From positions 1-42,247 of the forward strand of contig CAJOQR010000134.1 of the NCBI GenBank assembly GCA_905236965.1: a stretch of DNA of 42,247 nt, written 5' to 3'. The first letter of the stretch is position 1; each line of letters opens with the position of its first letter. The notes beneath the pieces were generated by a model. That model ran no database searches, was not told the origin of the DNA, and was given only the letters and a program-made list of their open reading frames with translations. Origin of the DNA: an uncultured Acholeplasmatales bacterium (GTDB lineage: Bacteria; Bacillota_I; Bacilli_A; Acholeplasmatales; Anaeroplasmataceae). Shown piece after piece: positions 23,272-31,632 of this stretch. Position numbers and translations under genes: made by a program.

Positions 23272-25088
23272 TAGAAATTACCTCCTTCCACTTCTTTTTC
23301 AAGTTCTTGGAGATAAACCATTTTTTTGTATGTTGGAGATACATCAAGCAATTTTTTTGGAGTATCAAAAGCTTCTACCTCTCCATCTTTTAAAACTAAA
23401 ATTTTATCTAACTTTGAAACAGTTGAAACTCTTGATGCAATAACTATAGTAGTTTTACCCTTTCTTTCTGTTTTAATGTTTTCTAAAATTCTTTCTTCTG
23501 TTTTTAAATCAACTGCTGATACAGAATCATCCATAATCATTATAGGTGAATCCTTTAAATATGCTCTAGCAATCGCAATTCTTTGTTTTTGACCGCCAGA
23601 TAAAGTCACGCCTCTTTCACCACTTAATGTTTCATAACCATTCTTAAAATCAGCAATATTATCATGTATATCTGCAAATCTTGCGGCATTTTCTATTTTA
23701 ACTCTATCACTACTTCTGTTTGAAAATGCGATATTATTATATATTTTATCACTAAATAAAAAATTATCCTGCGGTACATATGCAATAGAATCTCTTATAG
23801 ATTTAATATCACATTCCATTAAGTCATGTCCATCAATAAATATTTCACCTTGATTAACATTATAAAGTCTTAATAATGAATTAACTAAAGTAGATTTACC
23901 ACAACCAATTTTACCCACAATGCCAATTGATTCACCAGCATTAATTTCAAATGTAATATTTTTTAATGAATTATTGTTTTCTTTTGCATCTGGATATTTA
24001 AATGTAAAATTATTGAATGTTATTTTACCTTTTACATCTTTTAAAACATAAGCATTATCAGGATTCTTAATATCTTCATCAGCATCTAAAAATGCTGCAA
24101 CTCTTTTTAAAGATGCTTTAGCTCTACTTCTCATAGCAACAATTTGTCCCATAGCTATCATAGGCCATATCAATAAATCAAAATAACTTGTAAAAGTAAC
24201 AAGCATACCAGCTGTCATATTTATTTCATGACCAAAAATATTTAATGGGTTTCCAGTTACACATCCATAAACAGCATAACCACCAAAACCTAAAATCATT
24301 GACATAATTGCTGCAATAATAATTTCAATTAAAACATCAAAAATAACAGAAATTCTAGTAAAAGATATATTAGTATCTTTATTTTTTTTAGCAATTTTTG
24401 CAAAAGCATGTAATTCAGCATTTTCTTTTACAAAAGCCTTTATTACTCTTATACCTGTAAATGTTTCTTGTGTAAAATCATATAAATTATCAAAGCATTC
24501 TTGACGTTCAGTCCATTTTTTTGACATAAATTTTTCAATTAAAAATCCCCAAATAACAATTAAAACCATTGGAATAAAAGAAATTATTGCTAAAACATAA
24601 TCAAGCTGTATCATTTTTATAATTACTAAAATTCCTAAGAAAAATGCATCAACTAATGTAACAGTACCAAAGCCACAATATTCTTCAATTGTTTCTAAAT
24701 CAGTTGTAAACCAGCTCATTATTGAACCAACTTTATTTTCGTGATAATATTTCTGACTTAATTTTTCACTTTTTAAAAACATTTCATGACGAAGTCCACT
24801 TTCAATTCTGCCTGATGCATTAAATAAAGTAAATCTCCATAGCATTCTTCCAAAAAACATTACTATAGCAATTATAATAACATATAAAACAATTTGTCCT
24901 ACTTTAATTAAAGCATCATCAAATTGAATAATTCCATCAGATGAATCATTAATAATACTTACTATATCTCCTAAAAATTGAGGAATATAAATTTGTGCAT
25001 AATCAACCGCAACAAGGGAGGCTATGCCTAATATATATAAAATTATATATCGTAAATAATATTTACGCATATGTTTATCAAAAATCAT
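23271..25088 (-). CDS. ABC exporter half with degenerate Walker B
   Basis: 605 residues, with six membrane segments followed by an ATPase domain. Walker A is GKIGCGKST, the signature is canonical LSGGQKQRIAIAR, but Walker B reads PIMIMDDSVSAVD, with Asp where the catalytic Glu should be, and the switch residue is Ser (VIASRVST) instead of His. These are the usual marks of the inactive half in heterodimeric exporters and pair neatly with the 590-residue partner. Its start overlaps the end of the pseudouridine synthase gene by 11 bases. GAAAGGG precedes the ATG. Confidence 0.92.
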   Translation of the reverse strand: MIFDKHMRKYYLRYIILYILGIASLVAVDYAQIYIPQFLGDIVSIINDSSDGIIQFDDALIKVGQIVLYVIIIAIVMFFGRMLWRFTLFNASGRIESGLRHEMFLKSEKLSQKYYHENKVGSIMSWFTTDLETIEEYCGFGTVTLVDAFFLGILVIIKMIQLDYVLAIISFIPMVLIVIWGFLIEKFMSKKWTERQECFDNLYDFTQETFTGIRVIKAFVKENAELHAFAKIAKKNKDTNISFTRISVIFDVLIEIIIAAIMSMILGFGGYAVYGCVTGNPLNIFGHEINMTAGMLVTFTSYFDLLIWPMIAMGQIVAMRSRAKASLKRVAAFLDADEDIKNPDNAYVLKDVKGKITFNNFTFKYPDAKENNNSLKNITFEINAGESIGIVGKIGCGKSTLVNSLLRLYNVNQGEIFIDGHDLMECDIKSIRDSIAYVPQDNFLFSDKIYNNIAFSNRSSDRVKIENAARFADIHDNIADFKNGYETLSGERGVTLSGGQKQRIAIARAYLKDSPIMIMDDSVSAVDLKTEERILENIKTERKGKTTIVIASRVSTVSKLDKILVLKDGEVEAFDTPKKLLDVSPTYKKMVYLQELEKEVEGGNF

Positions 25089-25941
25089 ATTTAATTAACC
25101 CTTTCATATCAAAAGGAATTGGTGCTTTAATTATAATTTCTTTATTAAAAACTGGATGATTAAATATTAATTCATAGCTATGTAATGCTACTCTATCAAT
25201 TAATTTAGATTTTTTCCCATATAATTCATCACCTAATAAAGGATGACCTATTGAAGAAAAATGAACTCTAATTTGATGTGTTCTTCCTGTTTCTAATAAA
25301 ATTTTTACTAAAGTATATCCATCATAATTTTTTATAACCTCATAATGAGTAACAGCATCTTTTCCTTTATCTAAAATCATATATTTATTATTATTGTGTC
25401 TATCTTTTCCAATTTTTTTACAAATAGAACCATTTCCTTTTAAATTTCCATCAACTAAAGCTAAATAATATCTTTTTATTTGATGGGAAGAAATATAATG
25501 ATTCATATATGAAAAAGATAATGTATCTTTTGTATAAATTATTAAACCTGTTGTATCTTTATCTAATCGATGAGCAAATCTTATAAATAAATTTAAATTA
25601 TTATCATAATAATATTTTGCAACTCTATTTGACAAAGTATTATTTTTTAATTTTGAATCATCATAAATAATAATACCTTTAGGCTTATTTATTAGCAATA
25701 AATAATCATCTTCATAAATAACATCAATAGATTTATTATCTATTGCATAATCAATTTCTTGATTTTCATCGATAGATAAAATATCGCCTTCTTTTAAAAG
25801 ACTATTTTCTTTTGCTAAAACATCATTTATTTTAATTCTTTTTTCTAAAAACAAAGTATAAATTTTAGATCTAGAAATATAAAATGAATTTAAATAATCT
25901 TTCAATGAAATATCTTTTAATATTTTATACTTAAAGATCAT
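25078..25941 (-). CDS. RluA-family 23S rRNA/tRNA pseudouridine synthase
   Basis: 287 residues with an N-terminal S4 RNA-binding domain (about 12-60) and an RluA/RluD-type catalytic domain. The catalytic Asp127 is in HRLDKDTTGL; other family blocks are LLLINKPKGI, RYYLALVDG and GRTHQIRVHFSSIGHPLLGD. S4 plus HRLDKDTTG suggests RluD-like or RluC-like action on 23S rRNA, but the target cannot be assigned without comparison. The gene ends in TGA within the start of the ABC gene and begins within the phosphoesterase gene, so the three are translationally coupled. Confidence 0.92.
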   Translation of the reverse strand: MIFKYKILKDISLKDYLNSFYISRSKIYTLFLEKRIKINDVLAKENSLLKEGDILSIDENQEIDYAIDNKSIDVIYEDDYLLLINKPKGIIIYDDSKLKNNTLSNRVAKYYYDNNLNLFIRFAHRLDKDTTGLIIYTKDTLSFSYMNHYISSHQIKRYYLALVDGNLKGNGSICKKIGKDRHNNNKYMILDKGKDAVTHYEVIKNYDGYTLVKILLETGRTHQIRVHFSSIGHPLLGDELYGKKSKLIDRVALHSYELIFNHPVFNKEIIIKAPIPFDMKGLIKYDF

Positions 25942-27055
25942 ATTCTAAATACTTTGTTTCAATTAATCCAACATAACCATTTTTTTTGATTACACTATAT
26001 GGTTTGGCTTTTTTAACAATAGAAATAACATCGCCTTTTATTACAGATAAAAATGTATTTGAACCTTCATAACAATAATATTTACCATTAGATTCAAAAA
26101 CATTTGAGCTTTGAACCCACATACGAGTTTTTGTTCTTAAATCTTTTACATAATAAAAATCTAAATCTTTTTCAAAAATTTCAACTTCATTTTGAGAACC
26201 ATATGTGAAATTAACCTTATCCTCAGGCTCATCATATGATACAGTGTAATTCATAACATGCTTTTCATAATGATCTACATATAAATAACTAAATCTCATA
26301 GATTCTAAATTATGAAGCATTAAAAAATTAATTTGGCCACCCTTTACTAAATGATTTCCACCATCAATTGAAAATATTTTTTTATTGAAATCCAAAATAG
26401 GGTTTTGACATGCAACATCACTTCTATAATTTCTTGTTGGATAATGACCTACAATTGTAATTAATTTTTGAGGCTTAGCTAAATTATAATAATTATCATA
26501 TTTTAATAATGAAATAGCATATGGGGGAATATTATCAATATCATCTATTCCGCCATGTACTAAAACAATTTTATTATTAATTATAATAATATCATCTAAA
26601 GAATCCATAAATTCAAAAATATCAGCATATTTATCCTGAATTTTTTCAACAAAATCTTCAACATCCATATCTTTACCTAAAGGATATCTCATTTCTAATG
26701 CCATATCATTGATAATAGATCTTTTTCTTACTAATGTATAATATAAAAAATCCTTATGAGCTTCTTTTGGTAAAATAAACCTTAAAACCTCATCACAATT
26801 TCCACTCATACAAAAAACATTTTCTTTTTTATTTAATTCCATAAAATATCTAGCTGTTTTTAAATTATATGTTAAATCGCCTTTTTCATACATATCGCCA
26901 ATTATAAACAAATAATCATTATCATTAAAATTTATTTCTTCTAATCCTTCTTTAAAAGTAATTAAATCACCATGCATATCAGAAACAAAAATTAATCGAC
27001 GATTTAAGTCGAGATTTAATCTTTTTATTTTAGTTTTCTTTTTTAATTCTATCAT
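25931..27055 (-). CDS. Calcineurin-like metallophosphoesterase with C-terminal SH3-like tail
   Basis: 374 residues. The first 230 or so form a metallophosphoesterase: VSDMHGDLITF (metal Asp and His), IIGDMYEKGDL, MSGNCDEVL (GNxD variant of GNH[E/D]), VLVHGGIDDID and VGHYPTRN. The fold is close to the PrpE/PP1-like and YfcE-type phosphatases, although GNCDE rather than GNHE/GNHD is notable. After a linker, the last 60 residues (SVIKGDVISIVKKAKPYSV, then GYVGLIETKYLE) read like a bacterial SH3 domain. There is no signal peptide. It overlaps queH by 26 bases and the pseudouridine synthase by 11. Substrate unknown; nucleotides or phosphoproteins are possible. Confidence 0.78.
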   Translation of the reverse strand: MIELKKKTKIKRLNLDLNRRLIFVSDMHGDLITFKEGLEEINFNDNDYLFIIGDMYEKGDLTYNLKTARYFMELNKKENVFCMSGNCDEVLRFILPKEAHKDFLYYTLVRKRSIINDMALEMRYPLGKDMDVEDFVEKIQDKYADIFEFMDSLDDIIIINNKIVLVHGGIDDIDNIPPYAISLLKYDNYYNLAKPQKLITIVGHYPTRNYRSDVACQNPILDFNKKIFSIDGGNHLVKGGQINFLMLHNLESMRFSYLYVDHYEKHVMNYTVSYDEPEDKVNFTYGSQNEVEIFEKDLDFYYVKDLRTKTRMWVQSSNVFESNGKYYCYEGSNTFLSVIKGDVISIVKKAKPYSVIKKNGYVGLIETKYLEYDL

Positions 27056-27653
27056 GCTGATTCATCTCCTTTAATGAAAATTCACAACCACAATAATTTT
27101 GTCTATATAAAGAATATTCTTTTGATAAATTTATTGAATCTAAATAACCATTTTCTTTTTTAAAATCAGAATATAAATATTTAATTCCATATTTTTTTTC
27201 AAGTTCAAATCCAATTTCATTAATCCAAATTGAATTTTTATGTGGTGATAAAGATAATGTTGTTGTAAAATATTCTATTTTTAATTTTTTAGCTTCTAAG
27301 CATGCCTTTTCCATTCTTAATTTATAACATTCATAGCATCTTAGACTTTTTTCACCTAAATTTTCTTTACCTAAAATAGCTTTATAATAATCATCTGGAT
27401 TATAACCATTTTCAACTACATTTACATTTTCATCATATTCATTAACAAATTTTTTCAATTCATCATATCTTTTGAAATATTCATCACTTGGAAAAATATT
27501 ATCATTACTAAAAAAAATAGTTATATTAAAATAATTTTTTAAAATAAAAAGACAATGACTAGAACAAGGTGCACAGCATGCATGTAACAAAAGATTTGGT
27601 TTATATTCTAAATTATTTAAAAAAGCTTTAAATTCTTTATAATTTGAAATCAT
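27030..27653 (-). CDS. queH: Epoxyqueuosine reductase QueH
   Basis: Last step of queuosine tRNA modification, reducing epoxyqueuosine to queuosine; QueH replaces QueG in many anaerobes. The 207-residue protein has the family cysteines: HACCAPCSSH near residue 25, RCYECYKLRM near 107, and YRQNYCGC near the C-terminus, which bind an iron-sulfur cluster and an extra metal. The middle has NIFPSDEYFKRYDELKKF and TTTLSLSPHKN. The frame opens at GTG 27662, but ATG 27653 is best placed behind AGGTGA. It is the first gene of a seven-gene minus operon running to udk. No preQ1 riboswitch is visible upstream, so the cell may salvage queuine or regulate otherwise. Confidence 0.93.
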   Translation of the reverse strand: MISNYKEFKAFLNNLEYKPNLLLHACCAPCSSHCLFILKNYFNITIFFSNDNIFPSDEYFKRYDELKKFVNEYDENVNVVENGYNPDDYYKAILGKENLGEKSLRCYECYKLRMEKACLEAKKLKIEYFTTTLSLSPHKNSIWINEIGFELEKKYGIKYLYSDFKKENGYLDSINLSKEYSLYRQNYCGCEFSLKEMNQHDRIKKEN

Positions 27654-27678
27654 ATACATCACCTAATTCACATTTTCT

Positions 27679-27707
27679 ATTATATAATATCAAAATTTAA
27701 ATGCAAA
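27679..27707 (-). promoter_or_regulatory. Possible promoter of the queH operon
   Basis: Minus strand TTTGCA (27702-27707), 17-base spacer, TATAAT (27679-27684). Confidence 0.4.
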
Positions 27708-27759
27708 TAATTATTGTTATTACATAACAATTTATATCACTTTATATTTATTTTTTGAT

Positions 27760-27788
27760 TTGAAAATTTATTAAATCTATTATATAAT
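27760..27788 (+). promoter_or_regulatory. Promoter of the CarD-like gene
   Basis: TTGAAA (27760-27765), 17-base spacer, TATAAT (27783-27788); a near-consensus promoter, divergent from the queH operon. Confidence 0.7.
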
Positions 27789-27831
27789 AAAGTTGTAATT
27801 TTCGAAAATTCATAGAAAGGGGGCCTTTTTA

Positions 27832-28338
27832 ATGTTTAATGTCGGCGATACAATCGTCTACACCAGTTGCGGTTTATGTAAAATTGACCGGATCACTAAA
27901 AAAATTTTTAATGGAGAAGAAAAAGAATTCTATATATTAAAACCTTTAAGTGATGCTAAATCAACTTTACAAGTTCAAGTAAACAACCCTTTGACTAACA
28001 TTAAATTAAAATCATTATTAACAAGAAAAGAAATTACAGAAATAATTAATGAAATACCAAATGTTAAGCCATATTGGATTGAAAATGAAAATGAAAGAAA
28101 AAAGATTTTTTCTGAAATAATTAGAAACGGTGAACGAATCAAAATTTTGGGAGTAATGATTAGTATTATCGAACACAGTAAAGGCCTTAAAGATAAAGGA
28201 AGAAAACTTCACGCATGTGATGAAAATTATCTTAATGATGCTAAAAAACTTATAAGTGAAGAATTTTCTTATGTATTAGAAATGACAAAAGAAGATATTG
28301 ACTTATATTTAAAAAATATTATAGGAACTAAAGAATAA
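27832..28338 (+). CDS. CarD/CdnL-family RNA polymerase-binding regulator
   Basis: 168 residues. The N-terminal 60 form the CarD/TRCF RNA-polymerase-interacting domain: FNVGDTIVYTSCGLCKIDRI then FYILKPL. The C-terminal part is helical, with KGLKDKGRKLHACDENYLND, as in CarD proteins of Bacillota. CarD binds the RNAP beta subunit and stabilises open promoter complexes, often at rRNA promoters. A strong GAAAGGGGG ribosome site precedes the ATG. Monocistronic between its own promoter and a hairpin at 28338-28372. The first 60 or so coding bases are far richer in G+C (26 of 60 at 27841-27900) than the following 60 (12 of 60). Confidence 0.88.
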   Translation: MFNVGDTIVYTSCGLCKIDRITKKIFNGEEKEFYILKPLSDAKSTLQVQVNNPLTNIKLKSLLTRKEITEIINEIPNVKPYWIENENERKKIFSEIIRNGERIKILGVMISIIEHSKGLKDKGRKLHACDENYLNDAKKLISEEFSYVLEMTKEDIDLYLKNIIGTKE

Positions 28339-28372
28339 AAAAATTGACTATCAAAAATATAGTCAATTTTTT
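28338..28372 (+). terminator. Terminator between CarD and Sel1 genes (bidirectional)
   Basis: AAAAAATTGACTA (28338-28350) pairs with TAGTCAATTTTTT (28360-28372). Confidence 0.85.
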
Positions 28373-28682
28373 ATATTAATTTTAGTTCTTCAATGCAATC
28401 GGAAATCATTGAAGAACAATCCATGTAATAATGTTTCTTGGCTCTTAAGAAAAAATCTAAGGCTTTTTTATAATTTTTTTCTACGCCGAACCCAAAATAA
28501 TAACAATTAGCTAAATAATATTCTGCTTCACCTGAGCCATCTTCTGCTGCTATATTAAACCATTTAATAGCTTCAATTAAATCCTTTTTCACACCACGAC
28601 CAGAATAATAATTTTTAGCAAGCTCTAAACTTGATATTATATCACCTTGTTCAGCTTTTTTTAATAAATCATAAAAGCTCAC
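28371..28682 (-). CDS. Sel1-like repeat protein
   Basis: A 103-residue protein of two to three Sel1/TPR-like helical repeats: GDIISSLELAKNYYSGRGVK, then EAIKWFNIAAEDGSGEAEYY and LANCYYFGFGVEKNYKKALD. No signal peptide. Usually a protein-protein interaction scaffold. I choose the GTG at 28682 because GGAGG lies 7 bases before it; the ATG at 28700 has no ribosome site and would encode MNGG from the Shine-Dalgarno itself. Single gene, converging on CarD. Confidence 0.75.
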   Translation of the reverse strand: MSFYDLLKKAEQGDIISSLELAKNYYSGRGVKKDLIEAIKWFNIAAEDGSGEAEYYLANCYYFGFGVEKNYKKALDFFLRAKKHYYMDCSSMISDCIEELKLI

Positions 28683-28800
28683 CTTAAACCCTCCATTCAA
28701 AACACAATTTAATCCCTGTTATAAAAAAGTTACCGATTGAAATCATTATACTCAATTTATTTTTTTATTTCAATAAAAAAAATAATGAAAATAACTTTCA

Positions 28801-29307
28801 TTATTCTTCATTATCTAAATATTGTTTAATTTCTAAAACATACATTTTATGTATATCACCATTTTTATATGCTTCTTCTTTTATTTCAAGAGGCAAATTA
28901 TCTAAGCTTAAATCAATACCATATAATTTTTTGCATTTTAAAACTTGTTCTGCCTCAGCAATAAAATATTCATTCATATCAACATCTAATGAAGGATGAA
29001 GCCTTGAATCTTTAAATTTATCTACATCTTTTCCACTTAATCTTCCAAATTTAATTAATTCATCTTTATATTCTTCATTTAAAAAAGAAATAGAAACACT
29101 ATCTGTTTTTTCAATAAAATTATAAGTATTTCTTGAATGTCTAATAAATATATAACAAACAGGCCTATTCCATAAAATACCTATACCACCCCAAGAAACT
29201 GTCATTGCATTTATTCCAATGTTTCTATCTCCAGCAGTTACAATTGCCCATTTTTGATCAAATTTATCAAAAATATCACTAAATTCATTTAATTCTTTTT
29301 TTAACAT
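28801..29307 (-). CDS. Flavin reductase-like FMN-binding protein
   Basis: 168 residues of the flavin reductase/NADPH-FMN split-barrel family. The core motif is VTAGDRNIGINAMTVSWGGI with WNRPVCYIFIRHSRNTYNF, the usual FMN-contacting segment, followed by SVSISFLNEEY. Typical partners are flavodoxins, rubredoxins or oxygenases, but in anaerobes these proteins are often stand-alone electron shuttles. It starts 12 bases after the CPBP protease gene, behind an AGAGGTG site, so the two are an operon. Electron donor and acceptor are not determinable. Confidence 0.82.
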   Translation of the reverse strand: MLKKELNEFSDIFDKFDQKWAIVTAGDRNIGINAMTVSWGGIGILWNRPVCYIFIRHSRNTYNFIEKTDSVSISFLNEEYKDELIKFGRLSGKDVDKFKDSRLHPSLDVDMNEYFIAEAEQVLKCKKLYGIDLSLDNLPLEIKEEAYKNGDIHKMYVLEIKQYLDNEE

Positions 29308-29319
29308 TTTAAAACACCT

Positions 29320-30162
29320 CTATAATAATATTATAATTACAGCAATTAAATTATTAACCATATGTGCAAATATAGTTGTATATATATTATATTCTGATTT
29401 GTGATAAATTAAAGAAAATAAAAATCCTGTTACTAAATAAGGAATTGATTGCAATAACCAAATACCGATTCCAACACTTGAAATACTAGTTGAAATCATA
29501 TGAGGTAATGCAAACAATATTGTTGATACTATATAAGATAAAACTATATTTTTTTTACCTAAAAAATGAAATACAGAATAACGATATATAACCTCCTCAA
29601 TCACAGGAGCTAATAAAACAACCATAATTATTACTCCCCAAGATGAATCAGATAATAGCATTAATTCAATTGTATTTTGATTTACATTTGAAGGTGCTAA
29701 TTTCGATACTAATATATCAATCAAATTAGATATTAAATTAAAAATAATTATTGCAGATGGAATAAATATTGCATAAAATTTAGGTTTTGATAATATTTTA
29801 GTAAAATCATCTATAAATATTTTTTTAAGTAAAATAATCATAAATATAAAAATAATTAAATATGACAAAAAATTTGTATAAGATAAAATTGTCATGGCAG
29901 CATTTATATAATCTTCAGCAACCTCTTCAAAATCAGATAATGATAAAACTTCAATTAATTTTATGTATTCTAAATCAGGATTATTATTAGAATATATTAT
30001 TGCTAAAAAAATTGCTAAAAATCCAGATAATATAAATTGCATTAAAACATAAATTATTATAAATAAAATTATTTTTTTATTAAATTTTATCTCCTCAATT
30101 TTTTTATTATTATCATCATTATTATTTTCATTATTATCAGTTAATACTATATCGTTATCCAT
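29320..30162 (-). CDS. CPBP-family intramembrane metalloprotease
   Basis: 280 residues with about eight membrane helices after a cytosolic Asp/Asn-rich N-terminus. The CPBP/CAAX protease motifs are complete: APVIEEVIYRYSVF (EExxxR), FALPHM with the first metal His, and a final HMVNN with the second His. This family (Abi/Rce1-like) cleaves membrane proteins; in Bacillota it is linked to bacteriocin immunity, sporulation or surface processing. The frame opens at 30174, but ATG 30162 has GGAGG 5 bases upstream. Paired with the flavin reductase gene. Confidence 0.88.
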   Translation of the reverse strand: MDNDIVLTDNNENNNDDNNKKIEEIKFNKKIILFIIIYVLMQFILSGFLAIFLAIIYSNNNPDLEYIKLIEVLSLSDFEEVAEDYINAAMTILSYTNFLSYLIIFIFMIILLKKIFIDDFTKILSKPKFYAIFIPSAIIIFNLISNLIDILVSKLAPSNVNQNTIELMLLSDSSWGVIIMVVLLAPVIEEVIYRYSVFHFLGKKNIVLSYIVSTILFALPHMISTSISSVGIGIWLLQSIPYLVTGFLFSLIYHKSEYNIYTTIFAHMVNNLIAVIIILL

Positions 30163-30344
30163 AAATTCCTCCATTTTAAATCATCGCATGATTTAATTAT
30201 TTATAATCATAGAAAATGAATTTCAAGTTAGATGATAATTAAAGCTAATATTAAATTATATAAAATATATATTTTAAAATCGATTAACTTTCTTATCCTT
30301 CAACTCTTTTATTATATCATTTATAATAAAAATTAAAAATGAAA

Positions 30345-30373
30345 TTAAAAAAAATCCCAAATAAATGGGATTT
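30345..30373 (-). terminator. Terminator of ddh
   Basis: AAAATCCCA (30351-30359), loop of 6, TGGGATTT (30366-30373); followed on the minus strand by a T run. Confidence 0.8.
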
Positions 30374-30384
30374 GAATTTATTAA

Positions 30385-31362
30385 TTATAAAGTATGTTTT
30401 AATAAATCTTCATAACTTAAATTTGATAAATCAGCTGCAGAAACATCAAATACAGTTCTAGCGCCAGATTCATTTCTTGATTTCATTTTATATGCAGCAC
30501 GTGCATAAGCAAGTAATATTGAACCTGTAAATTCAGGATTTGAATCTAATTTTAAATTATATTCAATAACATGATTAACGCCATCAGATGTTTTACCACT
30601 TCTAATTACAAAACCACCATGAGGAATTCCACTATGATTTTTATTTAATTCTTCTTGTGATATAAAATTAACAGTTGTATCATAATCAGAAAAATAATTT
30701 GGCATTTCCTTAATTTCTTTTTCTATTCTTGCTTTATCAGCACCTTCTTTTACAACAACATAACATTCTCTTCTATGCTTTTGTCTTGTTGTAAGATTAG
30801 GATTTTCACCATTTCTAACTGATTTTAAAGCCTCATCAATAGGAATAGTATATTGTCTTGCATCTATTACACCATCAATTCTTCTAATGGCATCACTATG
30901 GCCTTGTGATACACCTTTTCCCCAGAAAGTATAATCATTACCAGAAGGCAAAATTGATTGCATAATAGCTCTATTTAAAGAAAACATACCTGGATCCCAA
31001 CCAACAGATACAATTGATAATTTTTTAGCATTTAATGCAGCAGCATCAACTGCTTTAAAATGCTCATATGCATTAGCATGTGTATCAAATGAATCAATAC
31101 AATTGAAATATTGAGCTAAATATGGTGTTTGAGTAGGTAAATCAGTTGCAGAACCACCACATAAAATCATTACATCAATTTCATCTTTATATTTTAAAAC
31201 ATCATCAGCACTTATAACTTTTGCAGTTTTAGTTGCAATTTTTAAATCAAGAGGATTTCTTCTTGTAAATACAGCAACAAGTTCAAAATCTTTTGATAAT
31301 TTAATTGCAGCTTCAACGCCTCTTCCTAAATTTCCATATCCATAAATACCAATTTTAATCAT
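30385..31362 (-). CDS. ddh: meso-Diaminopimelate dehydrogenase
   Basis: One-step reductive amination of tetrahydrodipicolinate to meso-diaminopimelate with NADPH, for lysine and cell wall. 325 residues starting MIKIGIYGYGNLGRGVEAAI, a Rossmann motif, then VFTRRNP for NADPH phosphate contact, CGGSATDLPTQTP, FDTHANAYEHF, and SVGWDPGMFSLNRAI, all typical of Ddh. The ATG at 31362 has AAGGAG upstream; the longer frame to 31404 lacks one. Monocistronic. Ddh is confined to a few lineages and is frequent in gut Bacillota and Bacteroidota. Its presence argues the organism still makes meso-DAP and probably a wall. Confidence 0.95.
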   Translation of the reverse strand: MIKIGIYGYGNLGRGVEAAIKLSKDFELVAVFTRRNPLDLKIATKTAKVISADDVLKYKDEIDVMILCGGSATDLPTQTPYLAQYFNCIDSFDTHANAYEHFKAVDAAALNAKKLSIVSVGWDPGMFSLNRAIMQSILPSGNDYTFWGKGVSQGHSDAIRRIDGVIDARQYTIPIDEALKSVRNGENPNLTTRQKHRRECYVVVKEGADKARIEKEIKEMPNYFSDYDTTVNFISQEELNKNHSGIPHGGFVIRSGKTSDGVNHVIEYNLKLDSNPEFTGSILLAYARAAYKMKSRNESGARTVFDVSAADLSNLSYEDLLKHTL

Positions 31363-31582
31363 ATATTTTTTCTCCTTTTCAAATACTTTAATAGTATAGC
31401 ACAAAGAATATAATTTGAAAAGAAAAAACGAACAAAATTATAAAAATTTATTAAATATTGAATAATATTTTAATTTTTTTAAATTTTTGAATAAAAAAAC
31501 GACAACAAATTAAATTTAAATTTTATTAAATAATTATTTATCAATTTTTATTTATAATATAACATTTAAATAAATTCATAAA

Positions 31583-31611
31583 AAAAGTCCAAGCATAAAG
31601 GCTTAGACTTA
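31583..31611 (-). terminator. Terminator of the hydrogenase gene
   Basis: AAGTCCAAGC (31585-31594) pairs with GCTTAGACTT (31601-31610), one G-U pair in the minus transcript, then Ts. Confidence 0.75.
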
Positions 31612-31632
31612 AAATAAATTTATTATAATAAA

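Noticed and set aside
27663-27831. preQ1 riboswitch before queH
   Set aside because: No preQ1 aptamer hairpin with the A-rich tail was found.
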